NCBI RefSeq assembly: GCF_000518645.1
Contig: NZ_JADZ01000012.1
Coordinates: forward strand, 124,001 to 188,000
Source: Curvibacter gracilis ATCC BAA-807
GTDB taxonomy: Bacteria; Pseudomonadota; Gammaproteobacteria; Burkholderiales; Burkholderiaceae_C
DNA length: 64,000 nucleotides
Direction: 5' to 3'
The position numbers were made by a program, and so were the translations under genes. Each line of letters opens with the position of its first letter. Within the stretch, counting starts at the first letter, position 1. The notes under the pieces were generated by a model. That model was not told the DNA's origin and did not search any database. It was given only the letters and a program-made list of their open reading frames with translations. This document shows positions 36,786 to 46,501 of this stretch, in pieces.

Positions 36786-37880
36786 TCAGTGCTTGGCGCC
36801 GGCGGCCAGGGCGCGCTCGCGGCTGTCCGCCAAGGCCTGCGGTGTCGGGGCCTGGGTGGGCCAGCCCTGCAGGTGCTGCTGGGCCAGGGCGCTGAGGGCG
36901 GTGATCCAGGCCGGGCTGTCGTTCAGGCAGGGGATGTAGTGGAAGGCTTGGCCCCCCGCATGCAAAAAGGCCTCGCGCGCCTCCTGGCTGATTTCTTCCA
37001 GGGTTTCGAGGCAGTCGCTGGTGAAGCCGGGGCAGACCACGTCCACCCGGGCTGTGCCGGCCTGGGCCAGGGCCACCAGGGTGGGTTCGGTGTAGGGCTC
37101 CAGCCACTTGGCCTTGCCGAAGCGCGACTGGAAGGTGATCTTGTAGCGATCGGCGCGCAGGCCCAGGCGCTCGGCCAGCAGGCGGCCGGTCTTCAGGCAT
37201 TCGCAGTGGTAGGGGTCGCCCAGGTGCAGGGTGCGCTCGGGCACACCGTGGAAGCTCATCACCAGTTGGTCGGGCTGGCCGTGTTCGCGCCAGTGGGTTT
37301 CGACGCGGCGGGCCAGGGCGTCGATGTAGCCGGGGTCGTCGTGGTAGCGGTTGATGAAACGCAGCTCGGGCAGGTGGCGCTGGCGCAGGCCCCAGTGGGC
37401 CACATCGTCGAACACGCTGGCGGTGGTGGTGCCCGAGTACTGCGGGTAGGCCGGCAGGATCAGCACACGGGTCACGCCATCGGCTTTCAAGGCATCGAGC
37501 TGGCTGGCGATCGAGGGCTGGCCGTAACGCATGGCATAGCGCACCTGCACCTGGTGGCCGGCCTCGCCCAGCCAGCCTTGCAGCAGCTTGGCCTGCTTCT
37601 CGGTCCAGGCCTTGAGGGGCGAGCCCTCGGGCGTCCAGACACTGGCGTACTTGGCGGCCGACTTGGCCGGGCGCACGCGCAAGATGATGCCGTGCAGGAT
37701 GGGCTTCCAGATCAGGGCCGGGATCTCGACCACGCGGTGGTCGCTCAGAAACTGGGCCAGGTAGCGCCGCAGGGCCGAGGCCGTGGGGGCCTCGGGCGTG
37801 CCCAGGTTGCACAGCAGGATGGCGGTGCGGGCGGCTTGACCGTGGCGGTAGGCGGGCTCGGGGGCGAACTTGGACGGCAT
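36786..37880 (-). CDS. hemH: Ferrochelatase
   Basis: The protein has 364 residues. It inserts Fe2+ into protoporphyrin IX, the last step of haem synthesis. Characteristic motifs are LLCNLGTPEAP at the start, PQYSGTTTASVFD, the metal-binding His211 in VMSFHGVPERT, the signature YKITFQSRFGKAKWLEPYTE and VCPGFTSDCLETLEEI. It is membrane-associated on the cytosolic face. It diverges from the HAD-hydrolase gene across a 49-base spacer. Confidence 0.95.
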   Translation of the reverse strand: MPSKFAPEPAYRHGQAARTAILLCNLGTPEAPTASALRRYLAQFLSDHRVVEIPALIWKPILHGIILRVRPAKSAAKYASVWTPEGSPLKAWTEKQAKLLQGWLGEAGHQVQVRYAMRYGQPSIASQLDALKADGVTRVLILPAYPQYSGTTTASVFDDVAHWGLRQRHLPELRFINRYHDDPGYIDALARRVETHWREHGQPDQLVMSFHGVPERTLHLGDPYHCECLKTGRLLAERLGLRADRYKITFQSRFGKAKWLEPYTEPTLVALAQAGTARVDVVCPGFTSDCLETLEEISQEAREAFLHAGGQAFHYIPCLNDSPAWITALSALAQQHLQGWPTQAPTPQALADSRERALAAGAKH

Positions 37881-37929
37881 GGGCTGGGTGGGGCTGAGGT
37901 TTTGAGGGATGCAGTATTCTCAGCCACCT

Positions 37930-38625
37930 ATGCTCGATCACGCCCGAATCAAGGCCATTACCCTGGACCTGGACGACACTTTATGGCCCATCTGGCCCAC
38001 CATCGCCCGCGCGGAGACGGTGCTGGCCGACTGGCTGCAGCGCCATGCGCCGGCCACCGCCACCCTGTTTTCGCGCCCCGGTGCGCTGCGCGAGATCCGC
38101 AACCAGATGACCACCCTGCGCCCTGACCTGGCCAGCGACCTGAGCGCGCTGCGGCGCGAATCCATCCGCCTGGCCCTGGGGCAGGCCGGCGATGACCCGT
38201 CCCTGGCCGAGCCGGCCTTCGAGGTGTTTTTTGCCGAGCGCCAGCGCGTGGACCTGTTTGACGACGTGCACGAGTGCCTGGGCCGCCTGGCGGCGCGCTA
38301 CCCCCTGGTGGCCTTGTCCAACGGCAATGCCGATGTGCAGCGCGTGGGCTTGGGGGCGTATTTCAGCGCCAGCCTGAGCGCGCAGCAGTTTGGCGTGGCC
38401 AAGCCCGACCCGCGCATCTTCGAAGCCGCCGCTGCGGCCGCCGCCGTGGCCCCGGCCGAGGTGCTGCATGTGGGCGACGACGTGGATACCGACGTCATGG
38501 GGGCGCTGAACTCGGGCCTGCAGGCGGTGTGGGTGAACCGCGAGGCCAAGGCCTGGCCCCATGCCAGCCCGGCCCCCTGGACCATCAGCAGCCTGCACGA
38601 GCTGTGCCGGCATCTGGTGGGGTGA
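37930..38625 (+). CDS. HAD-superfamily hydrolase
   Basis: The protein has 231 residues from ATG 37930; an ATG at 37909 lies too close to its only upstream purine run. Motif I is LDLDDTLWP (nucleophile Asp13, acid Asp15), motif II ALSNGN, motif III AKPDPRIFEA and motif IV HVGDDVDTDVMGA. This is a cytosolic phosphatase of the HAD-IA type; substrate unknown. The start has no clear ribosome-binding site. It is convergent with hpnE. Confidence 0.88.
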   Translation: MLDHARIKAITLDLDDTLWPIWPTIARAETVLADWLQRHAPATATLFSRPGALREIRNQMTTLRPDLASDLSALRRESIRLALGQAGDDPSLAEPAFEVFFAERQRVDLFDDVHECLGRLAARYPLVALSNGNADVQRVGLGAYFSASLSAQQFGVAKPDPRIFEAAAAAAAVAPAEVLHVGDDVDTDVMGALNSGLQAVWVNREAKAWPHASPAPWTISSLHELCRHLVG

Positions 38626-38632
38626 GCCGGGT

Positions 38633-39979
38633 TCAGCCCAGGGCCGCCACCACCGCCTGGGCGCTGAGCACCGCGCCTTCCAGCGTGGCGGGATAGGGGC
38701 CTTCGACGTAGTCGCCGCAGGCCCACAGACCTGAGATCAGGCGCTGGGCCGGTCGTTGCAGGCCCGGGGTGCAGGCAAAGGTGGCGCGTTTTTCGATCAC
38801 CGTGCCCAGGGCTTGCAGATCACTCAAACCCAGCGGGGCCAGGGCTTGCCGGCCTTGGGCCAGCACCTGTTGCGTGAGGGCCTCGCGGCTCAGATCGGGG
38901 CTGGCGCTGAGCACAAAGGCCAGCAGGCCGGCCGGACCACCGAGTTGCCCACGGTCGAACACGAACTGGGCCGGGGCCTCGGGCCCGCAGCGCAGGGCCA
39001 GCAGGGGCTGGGGCAGGCGCAGGGGGCCGGCCTCGACCTTGGCCTGGGCGTACACCGTGGTGATGGCCTCGAAGCGCAGGGCCCGGGCCTGGCTGGCCCA
39101 GTCGGCCAGGCGGGCGGGTTCATCGCCGGCCAGGCCTGAGGCCTGGGTCAGCAGGCGGGCCGCTTCGCCGGGCGGGCAGGCCAGGATGACCTGATCGAAG
39201 GCGGCGGTCTCCCCGGCCGCCAGTTGAAGCTGCCAGCGCCCCTGTGGGGCGCGCAGCAGGCCTTGCACCCGTTGGCCCACTTGCACGCCGTGCCCCTGGT
39301 TGCGCAACCAGTGCGCCGCGGGCTCGGGCCACAGGGCCCCGAGGTCGGTGCGTGGCAGCAGCAGGTGCGAGGCACCCGGGCCGCCGGCCAGTGAGTCGCG
39401 CAGCACGCGCAAAAACACCTCGCCGCTGGATTGGTCCACCGGGGTGTTGAGGGCGGACACGCACAGGGGCTCGATCAACTCGGCCATCACCCGGGGGCGG
39501 ATGCCCTGGCACAGGGCCAGGACGCTCGCATCGGGGGCGCAACGGAAGCCGGCGATCTGCCAGCGCAGGGTGACGGCCAGCAGCGAAAACCGGTCGCGCC
39601 ACGACCAACCCCGCGCGCCGAGGATGCCGGCGGCCGCATCAAGCGGGGCGAGCCAGCGCGGCAGTTGCAAGCCACCCCCATCCGGGAAACGCAGCGTCAG
39701 CGGCAGGCGCAGCAAGGCCTGGTCGGGGTCCACGCCCACCCGGCGCATCAGGCGCAGGCTTTGGGTGTAGGCGCCTATCAGGATGTGCTGGCCGTTGTCC
39801 AACCCGGTCAGCGCGGCGGGGCCGGTCAGGGTGCGGGCGCGGCCGCCGAGCTGGGGGGCGGCCTCGAACAGCTGCACCGCCCAGCCCTGGTCGTGCGCGG
39901 CCAGGGCCGCGGCCAGCCCGGCCCAGCCTCCGCCGATGACGGCGAGTGGGCGAGCTGCCTGAGTCGGGGCCTCAGACAC
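38633..39979 (-). CDS. hpnE: Hydroxysqualene dehydroxylase HpnE
   Basis: The protein has 448 residues. FAD-binding start AVIGGGWAGLAAALA (residues 13-27) is followed by an amine-oxidase-type body and a C-terminal GLWACGDYVEGPYPATLEGA. Within the HpnCDE pathway this enzyme reduces hydroxysqualene to squalene. It is the last of three co-directional genes; its start overlaps the hpnD end by 8 bases. The family placement rests on the neighbours as well as the FAD motif. Confidence 0.9.
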   Translation of the reverse strand: MSEAPTQAARPLAVIGGGWAGLAAALAAHDQGWAVQLFEAAPQLGGRARTLTGPAALTGLDNGQHILIGAYTQSLRLMRRVGVDPDQALLRLPLTLRFPDGGGLQLPRWLAPLDAAAGILGARGWSWRDRFSLLAVTLRWQIAGFRCAPDASVLALCQGIRPRVMAELIEPLCVSALNTPVDQSSGEVFLRVLRDSLAGGPGASHLLLPRTDLGALWPEPAAHWLRNQGHGVQVGQRVQGLLRAPQGRWQLQLAAGETAAFDQVILACPPGEAARLLTQASGLAGDEPARLADWASQARALRFEAITTVYAQAKVEAGPLRLPQPLLALRCGPEAPAQFVFDRGQLGGPAGLLAFVLSASPDLSREALTQQVLAQGRQALAPLGLSDLQALGTVIEKRATFACTPGLQRPAQRLISGLWACGDYVEGPYPATLEGAVLSAQAVVAALG

Positions 39980-40811
39980 GGCCCAGGGCCTGCACCTTCC
40001 AGGCCAGCCACAGCTTGCGCAAAGGGGTCAGGCTGATGCGCTGGTGCAGCACCTGGAAGTTCTCGTCTTCGATCTCGCGCAGCAGGGTGCGGTAGATGCT
40101 GGCCATCATCAGGCCGGGTTTCTGGGCCCGCAGATCGGCCGCAGGCAGCAGGGCCATGGCCTGGTCGTACAGCTGGTGGGCCCGTTCGGCCTGGAACTTC
40201 ATCAAGGCGGTGAAACGCTCGGAGTAGACGCGTTGCAGCACCTCGTGGGCCTTGACGTCGAAGCGCTGCAGCTCGTTCACCGGCAGGTAGATGCGGCCGC
40301 GCATGGCGTCTTCGCCCACGTCGCGGATGATGTTGGTCAGCTGGAAGGCCAGGCCCAGGGTGTGGGCGTATTCGGTGGTGCGTTCTTCGGTCTGGCCGAA
40401 GATGCGGGCCGAGACCTCGCCCACCACGCCGGCCACCAGGTGGCAGTAGCGTTGCAGGCCGGGGTAGTCGAGGTAGCGGGTCTGCTCCAGGTCCATCTGG
40501 CAGCCCTGGATGACGGCCTGCAGCTGTTCCTGGCGCAGGCCGTACACCGGCACGTGCGGCATCAGGGCCTGCATCACGGGGTGGCTGGCCTGGCCGGCAA
40601 AGGCCTGGCGCACCTCGTTCTGCCACCAGGCCAGCTTGGTCATGGCCACCCCGGGGTCGCTGACCTCGTCGACCACGTCGTCCACCTCGCGGCAAAAGGC
40701 ATAAAAGGCCGTGATCGCGGCGCGGCGCGGCTTGGGCAGGAACAGGAAGGCGTAATAAAAGCTGCTGCCTGAGGCGGCGGCTTTTTGCTGGACGTAGTCT
40801 TCTGGGGTCAT
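39972..40811 (-). CDS. hpnD: Presqualene diphosphate synthase HpnD
   Basis: The protein has 279 residues from ATG 40811 (ATG 40838 is an alternative that adds 9 residues; upstream codons lack family similarity). It is a trans-isoprenyl diphosphate synthase with two Asp-rich motifs: VDDVVDE (44-50) and RDVGEDA. QKAAASGSSFYYAF and YAFCREVDD are typical of HpnD. It joins two farnesyl diphosphates into presqualene diphosphate. Confidence 0.9.
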   Translation of the reverse strand: MTPEDYVQQKAAASGSSFYYAFLFLPKPRRAAITAFYAFCREVDDVVDEVSDPGVAMTKLAWWQNEVRQAFAGQASHPVMQALMPHVPVYGLRQEQLQAVIQGCQMDLEQTRYLDYPGLQRYCHLVAGVVGEVSARIFGQTEERTTEYAHTLGLAFQLTNIIRDVGEDAMRGRIYLPVNELQRFDVKAHEVLQRVYSERFTALMKFQAERAHQLYDQAMALLPAADLRAQKPGLMMASIYRTLLREIEDENFQVLHQRISLTPLRKLWLAWKVQALGRV

Positions 40812-40885
40812 GGATTGGGCTGGGCGTACGGGCGGCATTGTCCCATCTTGTGAAGACACGGTGAGCCGGCCCGTGCCAAGGCCGT

Positions 40886-41791
40886 TCACATCCAGAGGGT
40901 GCGCCACAGCAGGGGCAGGGCGTCAGCCCGGCCCAGCTTGATGCGCCGGGCCAGTGGGTTGCCGCCGGTGGCGCGGATGCGCTGCAGCACGCGCAGGCCG
41001 CCCTGCACCACCAGGCGCAGTTCCCAGCCGGCGCGCCCCGGCAGGCGGTGCACCAGTGGGGCGCCGCGCTGCATCAGGTGTTCGGCCCAGGCCAGGTTGT
41101 CGGCGATCAGGGCCAGGGCGGCGGGCGTGGTCTGCAGGACCTGCAGTTGCTGGCGCGGCACGCCGAAGCGCAGGCAATCGGCTTCGGTGAGGTAATGGCG
41201 CCCACGCGGGATGTCCTGGCTCAGGTCCTGCCAGAAATTGATCAGTTGCAGGGCGCTGCAGATGTCGTCGCTCTGGGCCAGGGCGGGGGCGTCGGTCACG
41301 CCATGCAGGTGCAGCAGCAGGCGCCCGATGGGGTTGGCCGAGCGGCGGCAGTAGTCGAGCAGGCTGTCGCGGTCGGGGTAGCGCTGCTGGTCGCGGGTGT
41401 AGGCAATGTCTTGCATGAAGGCGCTGATCAGGTCGTCCAGCAGGGCCACTGGCAGGCCCCAGGCCGCTTGCTGTCGCGCCAGCGGGGCCAGCACGGGCTG
41501 CCAGCGCCCGCCGGCCACGGGCCCGGTGGCCAGGGTGGCGTGCAGCTCGGCCTGGTAGGCGGCCAGGGTGGCCAGGCGCTGGGCCGGGCTGTCGTCGCCC
41601 TCGTCAGCGATGTCGTCGGCGGTGCGGGCAAAGTGGTAGAGCGCGGCGATCGGCGGGCGCAGCCGGGGCGGACACAGCCATGAGGCCACTGGAAAATTTT
41701 CGTAGTGGGTCAAGGGCAACACTTCAGCCTGGGCATTGTTGCGATGGGGGGTGGGCTCAGGGGTTCCGGTGGCGCTTGGCTTGACATGCAT
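40886..41791 (-). CDS. hpnC: Hydroxysqualene synthase HpnC
   Basis: The protein has 301 residues. It has the squalene/phytoene synthase fold with TADDIADEGDD (first Asp-rich motif, about 58-67) and NFWQDLSQD (second). The N-terminal HYENFPVASWLCP is the HpnC signature. It converts presqualene diphosphate to hydroxysqualene. It is first in the hpnC-hpnD-hpnE set. No squalene-hopene cyclase is in this window, so whether the squalene becomes hopanoid is not shown here. Confidence 0.9.
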   Translation of the reverse strand: MHVKPSATGTPEPTPHRNNAQAEVLPLTHYENFPVASWLCPPRLRPPIAALYHFARTADDIADEGDDSPAQRLATLAAYQAELHATLATGPVAGGRWQPVLAPLARQQAAWGLPVALLDDLISAFMQDIAYTRDQQRYPDRDSLLDYCRRSANPIGRLLLHLHGVTDAPALAQSDDICSALQLINFWQDLSQDIPRGRHYLTEADCLRFGVPRQQLQVLQTTPAALALIADNLAWAEHLMQRGAPLVHRLPGRAGWELRLVVQGGLRVLQRIRATGGNPLARRIKLGRADALPLLWRTLWM

Positions 41792-41810
41792 CAGAACAAT
41801 CCCTTAGGCT

Positions 41811-41824
41811 ACTAACCAATCAGT
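41811..41824. promoter_or_regulatory. Imperfect palindrome between hpnC and the RND efflux operon
   Basis: ACTAACCAATCAGT has outer arms ACT/AGT and a matched inner A/T pair. It lies between the divergent hpnC and efflux genes. TetR-type repressors of RND pumps use similar sites, but no tetR gene is adjacent, so this is weak. Confidence 0.25.
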
Positions 41825-41927
41825 CATTAATGTTGAACCCCAGGCTTGGCCTTGGTGACTTGACACTTTTCTGGCGCCAGGGGCTCCCCTGTTGCCGCTT
41901 AACCGCACTTCGTTCAGCAGGTTGCCC

Positions 41928-43148
41928 ATGCCCGTCACTGTGAATGTCCACCGTGCCCGTCCCCATTTTGCGGGGATCGTCGGCGTTTCTCTGGTTTTGT
42001 CCCTGGTCAGCCTGTTGGCCGCCTGCTCGCGGCCCGAACCGGCCGCCGAACCGGTGCGTTCGGTGAAGGTGCTGACGGTGGCAGAGAGTCGCATGGGAAC
42101 GAAGAATGAGTATTCGGGCGAGGTTCGGGCCCGCATCGAGTCGCGACTGGGCTTCCGGGTGGGCGGCAAGATTATCCGCCGTCAGGCCGAGCTCGGGCAG
42201 CGCGTGCAGGTGGGGCAGGTGTTGGCCCAACTGGACCCGCAGGACTTCAAGCTGGCCGCCGACGCAGGCCGGGCCCAGGTGGCTTCGGCGCAGACCAACC
42301 GCGATCTGGCTGCGGCCGACTACCGCCGCTACAAGGATCTGTACGACAAGAACTTCATCGGCGGCTCGGAATTGCAACGCCGTGAAACCACCCTGAAGGC
42401 CGCGCAGGCCACGCTGGAGCAGGCCCAGGCCCAACTGGCCAGCCAGGGCAACCAGATTGCCTACACCTCGCTGGCGGCCGATGTGTCGGGCGTGGTGACG
42501 GCCATCGAGGCCGAACCGGGCCAGGTTGTTCAGTCCGGCACACCGGTGGTGCGCATTGCGCAGGACGGCCCGCGCGACGTGGTGTTTGCGGTGCCGGAAG
42601 ACAAGGTGGGTTCGGTGCGCGTGGGGGCCAAGGTGGTGGTCAAGGTGTGGTCGGAAGGGCGTGAAATCGAGGGTGAGGTGCGCGAAGTGGCTGCCAGTGC
42701 CGATGCCGTGACCCGCACCTACACCGTGAAGGTGGCCTTGCCGGTGCAGGGTGCTCCGGCCCTGGGTTCGACCGTGAACGTGCTGCCGCAGGGCCTGGAC
42801 AAGGCCGCACCGGCGGTGTTGAAGCTGCCCACCAGCGCCTTGCGTCAGGAAGGCCGGTCGACCGCCGTCTGGGTGCTGGATCCGAAAGCCATGACCGTGC
42901 GCCTGCAGCCGGTAGAGATCGCCACGGCGGATGGCAACGAGGCCGTGGTGGCCGGCGGCATCAAGCCGGGCGACCTGGTGGTGGCGGCCGGCGTGCACGT
43001 GCTGTCGCCGGGCCAGAAGGTCACCATCTACCAACCCAAGAAGGCGCTGCCCGGTGCAGAGGGTGCCCAGGCGCCGGGCGCGACCCCAGCCGCGACCCCC
43101 GCTGCTGTGGCCCCGGCTGATGCCGCTCCCGCCGCTGCGGCGAAGTGA
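41928..43148 (+). CDS. RND efflux periplasmic adaptor (membrane fusion) lipoprotein
   Basis: The protein has 406 residues from ATG 41928. The signal ends in LLAAC (lipid-modified Cys about residue 34). Domains follow the AcrA/MdtA order: barrel-sandwich half (YSGEVRARIESRLGFRVGGKI), alpha-helical hairpin (~100-160, AQVASAQTNRDLAAADYRRY), lipoyl half (TSLAADVSGVVTAIEAEPGQVV), beta-barrel and membrane-proximal domains, then a Pro/Ala-rich tail. It links an inner-membrane pump to an outer-membrane channel. The pump gene follows 8 bases later. Confidence 0.92.
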   Translation: MPVTVNVHRARPHFAGIVGVSLVLSLVSLLAACSRPEPAAEPVRSVKVLTVAESRMGTKNEYSGEVRARIESRLGFRVGGKIIRRQAELGQRVQVGQVLAQLDPQDFKLAADAGRAQVASAQTNRDLAAADYRRYKDLYDKNFIGGSELQRRETTLKAAQATLEQAQAQLASQGNQIAYTSLAADVSGVVTAIEAEPGQVVQSGTPVVRIAQDGPRDVVFAVPEDKVGSVRVGAKVVVKVWSEGREIEGEVREVAASADAVTRTYTVKVALPVQGAPALGSTVNVLPQGLDKAAPAVLKLPTSALRQEGRSTAVWVLDPKAMTVRLQPVEIATADGNEAVVAGGIKPGDLVVAAGVHVLSPGQKVTIYQPKKALPGAEGAQAPGATPAATPAAVAPADAAPAAAAK

Positions 43149-43156
43149 GGTCTGGC

Positions 43157-46100
43157 ATGAGCAACGCGCAGCCCAAGGAAAGCTTCAACCTGTCGAAATG
43201 GGCGCTGGATCATCCGGCGCTGACCCGCTACCTGCTGGTGGTGCTGATGTTGCTGGGCTTTGCGGCCTACTTCCAGCTCGGCCAGGACGAAGACCCGCCA
43301 TTCACCTTCCGGGCCATGGTGGTGCGCACCTACTGGCCCGGGGCCACGGCCCAGCAGGTGGCCGAGCAGGTCACCGACAAGCTCGAAAAGACCCTGCAGG
43401 AGGTGCCCTATGCCGACCGCATCCGCAGCTACTCCAAGCCGGGTGAGTCGCAGATCATCTTCCAGATCAAGGACTCGTCCAAGCCGGGCGATGTGGCCAA
43501 CGTCTGGTACCAGGTGCGCAAGAAGATCGGTGACATCCGGTACACCTTGCCTTCCGGCACCCAAGGACCGTTTTTCAACGACGAGTTTGGCGATGTGTAT
43601 GGCGTGATCTACGCGCTGGAGTCGGACGGCTTCAGCTATGCCGAGCTCAAGACCTTTGCCGACGATGTGCGCCAGTCGCTGCTGCGCGTGCCCGATGTGG
43701 CCAAGGTGGAGCTGTTCGGTGTGCAGGACGAGAAGATCTTCATCGAGATCTCGCAAAAGCGCCTGGCCCAGCTGGGCCTGGACCTGAATGCCGTGCTGGC
43801 CCAGCTCAACGCCCAGAACGCGGTGGAGAGTGCTGGCGCCGTGCAGACGCCGCAGGATGTGGTGCAGGTGCGCGTGCAAGGCCAGTTCGAGGCGGTGGAG
43901 CAGTTGCGTGCCATGCCGATCCGCGGCAGCTCGGGCAACCAGCTGCGCCTGGGCGACATCGGCGAGGTGCGCCGTGGCTATGTGGACCCACCGTCGGTGA
44001 AGGTGCGCCACAACGGCCGTGAAGTGATCGCCATGGGCGTGTCGATGGCCAAGGGCGGCGACATCATCGAGCTGGGCAAACAGCTCAAGCTGGCCACCGA
44101 AAGAATCGAGAAGACCCTGCCGGCCGGCCTGACCCTGGTGCAGGTGCAGGATCAGCCCAAGGCGGTGACCACCTCGGTGGGCGAGTTTGTGCACGTGCTG
44201 ATCGAGGCCGTGGTGATCGTGTTGGCCGTGAGCTTCGTGAGCTTGGGCCTGCACAAGCGAGCGGGCAGCCAGCCCCTGTGGCGCCGCTATTACATCGACG
44301 TGCGCCCGGGCCTGGTGGTGGGCATCACGATTCCGCTGGTGCTGGCCGTGACCTTTTTGGCCATGTGGTACTGGGGCATCGGGCTGCACAAGATCTCGCT
44401 GGGTTCGCTGATCATTGCGCTGGGCCTGTTGGTGGACGACGCCATCATTGCGGTGGAGATGATGGTGCGCAAGATGGAGGAGGGCTACGACAAGGTGCGT
44501 GCCGCCACCTTCGCCTACGAGATCACCGCCATGCCGATGCTGACGGGTACGCTGATCACGGCAGCCGGTTTTCTGCCGATCGGGCTGGCCAAGTCGCAGA
44601 CGGGTGAATACACCTTTGCCATCTTTGCCGTGACCGTGATCGCGCTGGTGCTGAGCTGGGTGGTGTCGGTCTACTTTGTGCCGTACCTGGGGGCCTGGCT
44701 GCTCAAGCGCCCGCCCCATGTGCAGGAGATGGGCGCCGGGCATGAGGGCGGCGAGCCGCACGAGATGTTCGACACCCCGTTCTACAACACCTTCCGCCGC
44801 GCCGTGACCTGGTGCGTGGCGCACCGCTGGGCCACCATCGCGGCCACGCTGGCAATTTTTGCGCTGGGCATCGTGGGCATGGGCAAGGTGCAGCAGCAGT
44901 TCTTCCCGGATTCCAGCCGGCCCGAGATCCTGGTGGACATCTGGTTCCCCGAAGGCACCTCGTTTGCCGCCAATGACGCCGTCACCCAAAGGGTCGAGGC
45001 GCGGCTGCGTGAAGAGGTGGGCGTGAATAGTGTCAGCACCTGGGTGGGCTCGGGCGTGCCCCGCTTCTACCTGCCGCTGGACCAGGTGTTCCCGCAGACC
45101 AACGTTTCGCAATTCATCATCCTGCCGGTGGACCTGAAGGTGCGCGAGAGCCTGCGCATCAAGCTGCCGGCACTGCTGGCCGAGGAGTTCCCTGAGGTGC
45201 GTGGCCGCGTCAAGTTGTTGCCCAACGGGCCGCCTGTGCCGTACCCGGTGCAGTTCCGGGTGATGGGCTCGAACCCGGCGGTGCTGCGTGAGCGGGCCGA
45301 CGAGGTCAAGGAGCTGCTGCGCAAGAACAGCCACATGCGCGGTGTGAACGACAACTGGAACGAGTCCGTGAAGGTGATCCGCATGGAGGTCGATCAGGCC
45401 AAGGCGCGCGCCCTGGGTGTGACCAGCCAGGCGATTGCGCAGGCCTCGGCGGCCATTCTGTCGGGCACGGCGGTGGGGCAGTTCCGCGAGAACGACAAGC
45501 TGATCGACATCGTGGTGCGCCAGCCCCTGGAGGAGCGCAACGCGATCACCGACCTGGGCAATGCCTACCTGCCTACTGCCAACGGGCGTTCCATCCCGCT
45601 GACCCAGATCGCCAAGCCGGTGTTCACCTGGGAGCCGGGCGTGATGTGGCGGGAGAACCGCGACTATGCGGTGACCGTGCAGGGCGACATCGTGGAAGGC
45701 CTGCAAGGCGCCACGGTGACGGCCGAACTGTTGCCTGAGCTGCGTGCCCTGGAGGCGAAGTGGCAGGCCTCGGGCCAGGCCTTCCGCATCGAGGTGGCGG
45801 GCGCGGTGGAGGAGAGCAGCAAGGGCTCGGCCTCGATCGCCGCCGGCCTGCCGGTGATGCTGTTCCTGACCTTCACCCTGCTGATGCTGCAGTTGCAGAG
45901 TTTCAGCCGCTCGGTGCTGGTGTTCCTGACCGGCCCGCTGGGCATTGCCGGTGTGGCCGGCGCCTTGCTGGTGCTGAACCGGCCGTTCGGCTTCGTGGCC
46001 TTGCTGGGGGTGATTGCCCTGATGGGCATGATCCAGCGCAACTCGGTGATCCTGATCGACCAGATCGAGCAGGACCGCGCCCGTGGTGTGCCGGCCTGGG

Positions 46101-46324
46101 ACGCGATCGTGGAGTCGGCGGTGCGCCGCTTGCGCCCCATCGTGCTGACCGCCGCGGCGGCCGTGCTGGCCATGATCCCGCTGTCGCGCAGCGTGTTCTG
46201 GGGGCCGATGGCCGTGGCCATCATGGGCGGCCTGATCGTGGCCACCTTGCTCACCTTGCTGGCGCTGCCGGCCATGTATGCCGCCTGGTTCCGCGTGAAG
46301 CGCCCCGAAATCGAGGTGAATTGA
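43157..46324 (+). CDS. RND efflux pump inner-membrane permease
   Basis: The protein has 1055 residues from ATG 43157; an in-frame GTG 12 bases upstream is possible. It has the AcrB/HAE topology: N-terminal helix (YLLVVLMLLGFAAYFQL), a large periplasmic porter domain, a proton-relay helix GLLVDDAIIAVEMMV with the acidic pair, then a second half repeating the layout and ending in MYAAWFRVK. Motifs FTLLMLQLQSFSRSVLVFLTGPLG and MGMIQRNSVILID are typical of family members. It exports small molecules using the proton gradient; substrates cannot be read. No outer-membrane channel gene follows. Confidence 0.93.
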   Translation: MSNAQPKESFNLSKWALDHPALTRYLLVVLMLLGFAAYFQLGQDEDPPFTFRAMVVRTYWPGATAQQVAEQVTDKLEKTLQEVPYADRIRSYSKPGESQIIFQIKDSSKPGDVANVWYQVRKKIGDIRYTLPSGTQGPFFNDEFGDVYGVIYALESDGFSYAELKTFADDVRQSLLRVPDVAKVELFGVQDEKIFIEISQKRLAQLGLDLNAVLAQLNAQNAVESAGAVQTPQDVVQVRVQGQFEAVEQLRAMPIRGSSGNQLRLGDIGEVRRGYVDPPSVKVRHNGREVIAMGVSMAKGGDIIELGKQLKLATERIEKTLPAGLTLVQVQDQPKAVTTSVGEFVHVLIEAVVIVLAVSFVSLGLHKRAGSQPLWRRYYIDVRPGLVVGITIPLVLAVTFLAMWYWGIGLHKISLGSLIIALGLLVDDAIIAVEMMVRKMEEGYDKVRAATFAYEITAMPMLTGTLITAAGFLPIGLAKSQTGEYTFAIFAVTVIALVLSWVVSVYFVPYLGAWLLKRPPHVQEMGAGHEGGEPHEMFDTPFYNTFRRAVTWCVAHRWATIAATLAIFALGIVGMGKVQQQFFPDSSRPEILVDIWFPEGTSFAANDAVTQRVEARLREEVGVNSVSTWVGSGVPRFYLPLDQVFPQTNVSQFIILPVDLKVRESLRIKLPALLAEEFPEVRGRVKLLPNGPPVPYPVQFRVMGSNPAVLRERADEVKELLRKNSHMRGVNDNWNESVKVIRMEVDQAKARALGVTSQAIAQASAAILSGTAVGQFRENDKLIDIVVRQPLEERNAITDLGNAYLPTANGRSIPLTQIAKPVFTWEPGVMWRENRDYAVTVQGDIVEGLQGATVTAELLPELRALEAKWQASGQAFRIEVAGAVEESSKGSASIAAGLPVMLFLTFTLLMLQLQSFSRSVLVFLTGPLGIAGVAGALLVLNRPFGFVALLGVIALMGMIQRNSVILIDQIEQDRARGVPAWDAIVESAVRRLRPIVLTAAAAVLAMIPLSRSVFWGPMAVAIMGGLIVATLLTLLALPAMYAAWFRVKRPEIEVN

Positions 46325-46501
46325 GCGTTGGCGCGGCTTGCAGCGCGAAATTTGCGGGGTTTTGGGGCCTTTTCGGGCCTCAGAACCCTGCATCTGACCC
46401 GGTTTCGGGCCGGAACCCGGATTTCATCCCGCTAAAATAGAAGGTTGACCGATTTCGTTGGGGTGGTCAGTGTGAGCTGATCGCCCGTTTTGTTTTCAGG
46501 C

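Noticed and set aside
41781-41809. TTGACA as a -35 box for the efflux operon
   Set aside because: It overlaps the hpnC start and the -10 position reads TTAGGC.
43028-46393. Very long open frame (over 1100 codons) on the minus strand opposite the RND pump
   Set aside because: It is antisense to a clear pump gene; GC-rich codon bias leaves such frames open. It has repeated His/Gln/Arg/Gly composition and no family motif.
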